Origin: NORP240 sp965222175
GTDB lineage: Bacteria; Pseudomonadota; Gammaproteobacteria; Pseudomonadales; Pseudohongiellaceae
NCBI GenBank assembly: GCA_965222175.1
Contig: OZ244938.1
Coordinates: forward strand, 1,860,001 to 1,924,000
DNA length: 64,000 nucleotides
Direction: 5' to 3'
Numbering within the stretch: the stretch's first letter is position 1; every line of letters begins with the position of its first letter. The position numbers and the translations under genes are program-made. The notes beneath the pieces were generated by a model. The model saw nothing but the letters and a program-made list of their open reading frames with translations. It was not told the DNA's origin and did not search any database. This document shows, one piece after another, positions 61,672-64,000 of this stretch.

Positions 61672-62463
61672 TTAATTCTCTTCAAGATTGCCCATGGCGG
61701 TGATATTGAAACCGCCATCGACATACAGGATTTCCCCGGAGATCCCCGAGGCAAGATCGGAGGATAGAAACGCGCCGGCATTGCCCACTTCCTCGATAGT
61801 GGTGTTCCTGCGCAGCGGTGTCTGCCTGGCGTTATAGTCCAGCATCTTGCGAAAACTCTTGATACCGGATGCTGCCAGGGTGCGGATCGGTCCGGCGGAA
61901 ATGCCGTTGACCCGGGTGCCCTCGGGGCCCAGGCTGGCGGCCATGTAGCGGACGTTGGCTTCCAGGCTGGCCTTGGCCAGGCCCATGACATTGTAGTTGG
62001 GCAGGGTGCGCACGGCACCCAGGTAGCTGAGTGTCAACAGGGAGCCATTGCGCCCTTTCATCAGTTCTCTGCCGGCTTTTGCCAGCGCAACGAAACTGTA
62101 GGAGCTGATCTCGTGGGCTGTCAGGAATCCCTGGCGGGTGGTGACATCGACGTAGTTGCCGTCAAGCTCGTTGCCCGGGGCGTAGGCGAGGCAATGAACA
62201 ATACCATCAAGGCCGTCCCAGTGTCCTGCCAGGTCGGAGAATAGTCGGTCAATTTCGTCGTCGCTGGTGACGTCACAGGGAAAGGTCAGGTTGGAATCCC
62301 AGGCCTCTGCAAACCCCTCAACGCGGCCACGAAGCTTTTCATTCTGGTAGGTCAGGGCCAGTTCGGCACCCTCGCGATGCATGGCCGCCGCAATGCCGCT
62401 GGCAATGGAGAGTTTGCTGGCAACGCCAAGTACCAAGATACGTTTTCCTGCTAAAAAGCCCAT
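61672..62463 (-). CDS. fabI: Enoyl-[acyl-carrier-protein] reductase FabI
   Basis: A 263-residue NADH-dependent reductase completing each cycle of fatty acid elongation. The family start MGFLAGKRILVLGVASKLSIASGIA and the catalytic Tyr-x6-Lys in NYNVMGLAK are visible, with NGISAGPIRTLAASGI near the substrate loop. It is the target family of triclosan and isoniazid-type inhibitors. It converges with ppiD. Confidence 0.97.
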   Translation of the reverse strand: MGFLAGKRILVLGVASKLSIASGIAAAMHREGAELALTYQNEKLRGRVEGFAEAWDSNLTFPCDVTSDDEIDRLFSDLAGHWDGLDGIVHCLAYAPGNELDGNYVDVTTRQGFLTAHEISSYSFVALAKAGRELMKGRNGSLLTLSYLGAVRTLPNYNVMGLAKASLEANVRYMAASLGPEGTRVNGISAGPIRTLAASGIKSFRKMLDYNARQTPLRRNTTIEEVGNAGAFLSSDLASGISGEILYVDGGFNITAMGNLEEN

Positions 62464-62534
62464 AAACTGTTTCCCTAATTGCTGTCTTTATTGTTGCTAC
62501 AGGCTTTATCCGGCTGCTGGTGATAGCCTGCCTG

Positions 62535-64000
62535 CTAGTTCAGTGTGGTTGACGTCACCACGATTTCAATGGTCTGACCAGGAAAGATCAATGCCTCGGG
62601 GTCCAGCTGATTCCAGGCAACCAGCTCCTCGACGGAAACGTCGAACAGGCGTGCGATACGATCCAGGGAATCACCTCGCATCACGGAGTAGTGGACCCGT
62701 CGTTCGTTTTCGCCGGTGATCAGATCGTTGGAGACCACGAAGTCGCGGGACTGCAGAATCAGTACCTGCCCCGGATGGAGCAGAGAATCCAGCGCTATAT
62801 CGTTCCAGGCAGCGATATCCCGGGATCTGAGGTTGAAACGACGGGCTATGCGCCACAGGTTGTCACCGCTGCGGACCCGGTAGCTGGTGGGTACTGCAAG
62901 CCTGCTGCCGGACCGGGAAGGCACCGGCTGGCTGTTGGCTGCAAGCCCGGAAGCGAAACCCGGTCGCGGCACGAGCAGTGCACGTCCCGCAACAATTCGT
63001 GTGCCCCTGAGATTGTTCATGCTCTGCAGCGCGCTTACCCGGGTATTGAAGCGCCTGGCGATGGCAGACAGTGTATCGCCCTTGCGGATCCGGTAGCTGT
63101 CCCAGGTAACCCGCAGCGCCGGTGATTCCGTAGTCAGACCAGCGACGATCGCACGGAATTTTTCCGCCCGGGACCTGGGCAGGACAAGGTACTGGGGTGA
63201 CTCGGGGTGGGTAACCCACTGCCGATAGCCCGCGTTCAAAGTTTTCAGAAGGTCCGGTTCCATACCCACCAGGCGGGCGGCCGCGGCGAGATCTACCTGG
63301 TAATCCAGTTCCACCACCTCCAGGTAAGGCTGATCCGGGACAATAGGCAGGGTAATACCGTAGGATTCCGCATCTGCGATCAGGCGGGCAGCGGCAAGGA
63401 GCCTGGGGATATGTCCACGTGTTTCCCGGGGCAGCCGCAATTGCCAGAAGTCCGCCGTGGCCGCTGTCTGGCCGCTGCGGCGTACGGCGCGCCGAACATT
63501 GGCGCCACCGGTATTGTAGGCGGCCAGCGCCAGCAGCCAGTTGCCGTCGAACTCCCGGTGTAACGTTTCCAGGTAGTCAAGCGCTGCCCGGGTTGACGCC
63601 AGCGGGTCCTGTCTGCCGTCGTACCACCAGTCGGTTTTCAGCCCGAAGCTACGCGCGGTGGGTTCGATAAACTGCCATAAACCGGCCGCGTGTTCCGGGG
63701 AATAGGCGGTGGGATCGAAGGCGCTCTCCACGATGGGCAGCAATGCCAGTTCCAACGGCAGGCCCCGGCTCTCCACCGCGTCGACGATGGTATAGAGGAA
63801 AGGTGTGCCACGTTCAATTATCTGGTTGAAATACCGAGGGTTTTTCAGATACCACTGCAGCTCGTTGTCTATGCTGGCGTGCTGGTAGCGGGAATACAGG
63901 GAAAGGTTGTCCTGGACCCGGTGCCAGATACTCCTGTACGCGGGTTGAGACTCGCTGGCAGCTGGTGTGCGGATCACCGTTCTATGCTGCACGTCATCGG
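62535..64000 (-). CDS. mltD: Membrane-bound lytic murein transglycosylase D (5' truncated by the window)
   Basis: The frame is open to the right edge, so the signal peptide/lipobox is missing. The catalytic SLT domain (~90-230; LALLPIVESAFDPTAYSPEHAAGLWQFIEPTA with Glu) and three LysM repeats (YRIRKGDTLSAIARRF, YRVRSGDNLWRIARRF, YSVMRGDSLDRIARLF) are seen. It cleaves peptidoglycan between MurNAc and GlcNAc. The adjacent fabI is read on the same strand, 71 bases downstream. Confidence 0.93.
   Translation of the reverse strand, partial: DDVQHRTVIRTPAASESQPAYRSIWHRVQDNLSLYSRYQHASIDNELQWYLKNPRYFNQIIERGTPFLYTIVDAVESRGLPLELALLPIVESAFDPTAYSPEHAAGLWQFIEPTARSFGLKTDWWYDGRQDPLASTRAALDYLETLHREFDGNWLLALAAYNTGGANVRRAVRRSGQTAATADFWQLRLPRETRGHIPRLLAAARLIADAESYGITLPIVPDQPYLEVVELDYQVDLAAAARLVGMEPDLLKTLNAGYRQWVTHPESPQYLVLPRSRAEKFRAIVAGLTTESPALRVTWDSYRIRKGDTLSAIARRFNTRVSALQSMNNLRGTRIVAGRALLVPRPGFASGLAANSQPVPSRSGSRLAVPTSYRVRSGDNLWRIARRFNLRSRDIAAWNDIALDSLLHPGQVLILQSRDFVVSNDLITGENERRVHYSVMRGDSLDRIARLFDVSVEELVAWNQLDPEALIFPGQTIEIVVTSTTLN

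Overview
The window looks like chromosomal DNA of an aerobic gammaproteobacterium. Conserved blocks typical of Pseudomonas-like and marine gammaproteobacteria are present: pncC-recA-recX, smc-zipA-ligA, fadBA, ttcA, tusA-exonuclease-pdxB and tig-clpP-clpX-lon-hupB-ppiD with fabI beyond. The genus cannot be fixed from the sequence alone. There are no rRNA genes, recognisable tRNA genes, CRISPR arrays or intact insertion sequences.

Layout. About 1-7.9 kb is the distal tail module of a prophage (DUF1833 protein, NlpC/P60 peptidase, TipJ host-specificity protein, fibre-like protein, four small unknown proteins), with overlapping genes on the + strand. 8.2-11.6 kb holds pncC, a strikingly repeat-rich leader with LexA boxes, then recA and recX. 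11.7-13.9 kb has a DUF1015 gene and a zinc alcohol dehydrogenase. 14.3-18.7 kb (minus) has a heat-shock hsp20 gene and the 2-methylcitrate operon prpB-prpC-prpD. 19.2-28.3 kb (plus) has smc, zipA, ligA, a transglycosylase-like lipoprotein, two repeat elements and djlA. 28.5-38.7 kb (minus) has a three-gene 2-oxoacid:ferredoxin oxidoreductase cluster, a cation efflux transporter, an M16C peptidase and a YlqF-type GTPase. 38.8-48.8 kb is mostly plus-strand housekeeping: bolA, a Bax-like glucosaminidase, fadB-fadA, ttcA, yheU, tusA, a 5'-3' exonuclease and pdxB, with a minus-strand polysaccharide deacetylase between. 48.8-52 kb has alaA, msrB, a small DUF6316 gene and mobA. 52.3-61.5 kb is the protein quality-control block tig-clpP-clpX-lon-hupB-ppiD. 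fabI and a truncated mltD close the window.

How the genes work together. The prp genes oxidise propionyl-CoA to pyruvate and succinate, fadBA supplies acyl-CoA (and propionyl-CoA from odd chains), and the ferredoxin-dependent oxidoreductase with its FAD/iron-sulfur partner would handle a 2-oxoacid step coupled to ferredoxin and NAD(P)H. The hsp20 and lon genes each carry a sigma-32-like promoter with the same 13-base spacer, and the hsp20 leader can form a ROSE-like RNA thermometer.

The least ordinary stretch is 8.7-9.9 kb upstream of recA: two adjacent LexA boxes directly in front of a small ORF, a 145-bp palindromic-ended repeat with a second copy at 27.35 kb, a third LexA-like site, nine tandem octamers and eleven GTTAAC-centred 14-15-bp repeats. 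Short tandem duplications also occur upstream of smc and hupB, and trigger factor carries an 18-bp-repeat-encoded SAEGSH tail.
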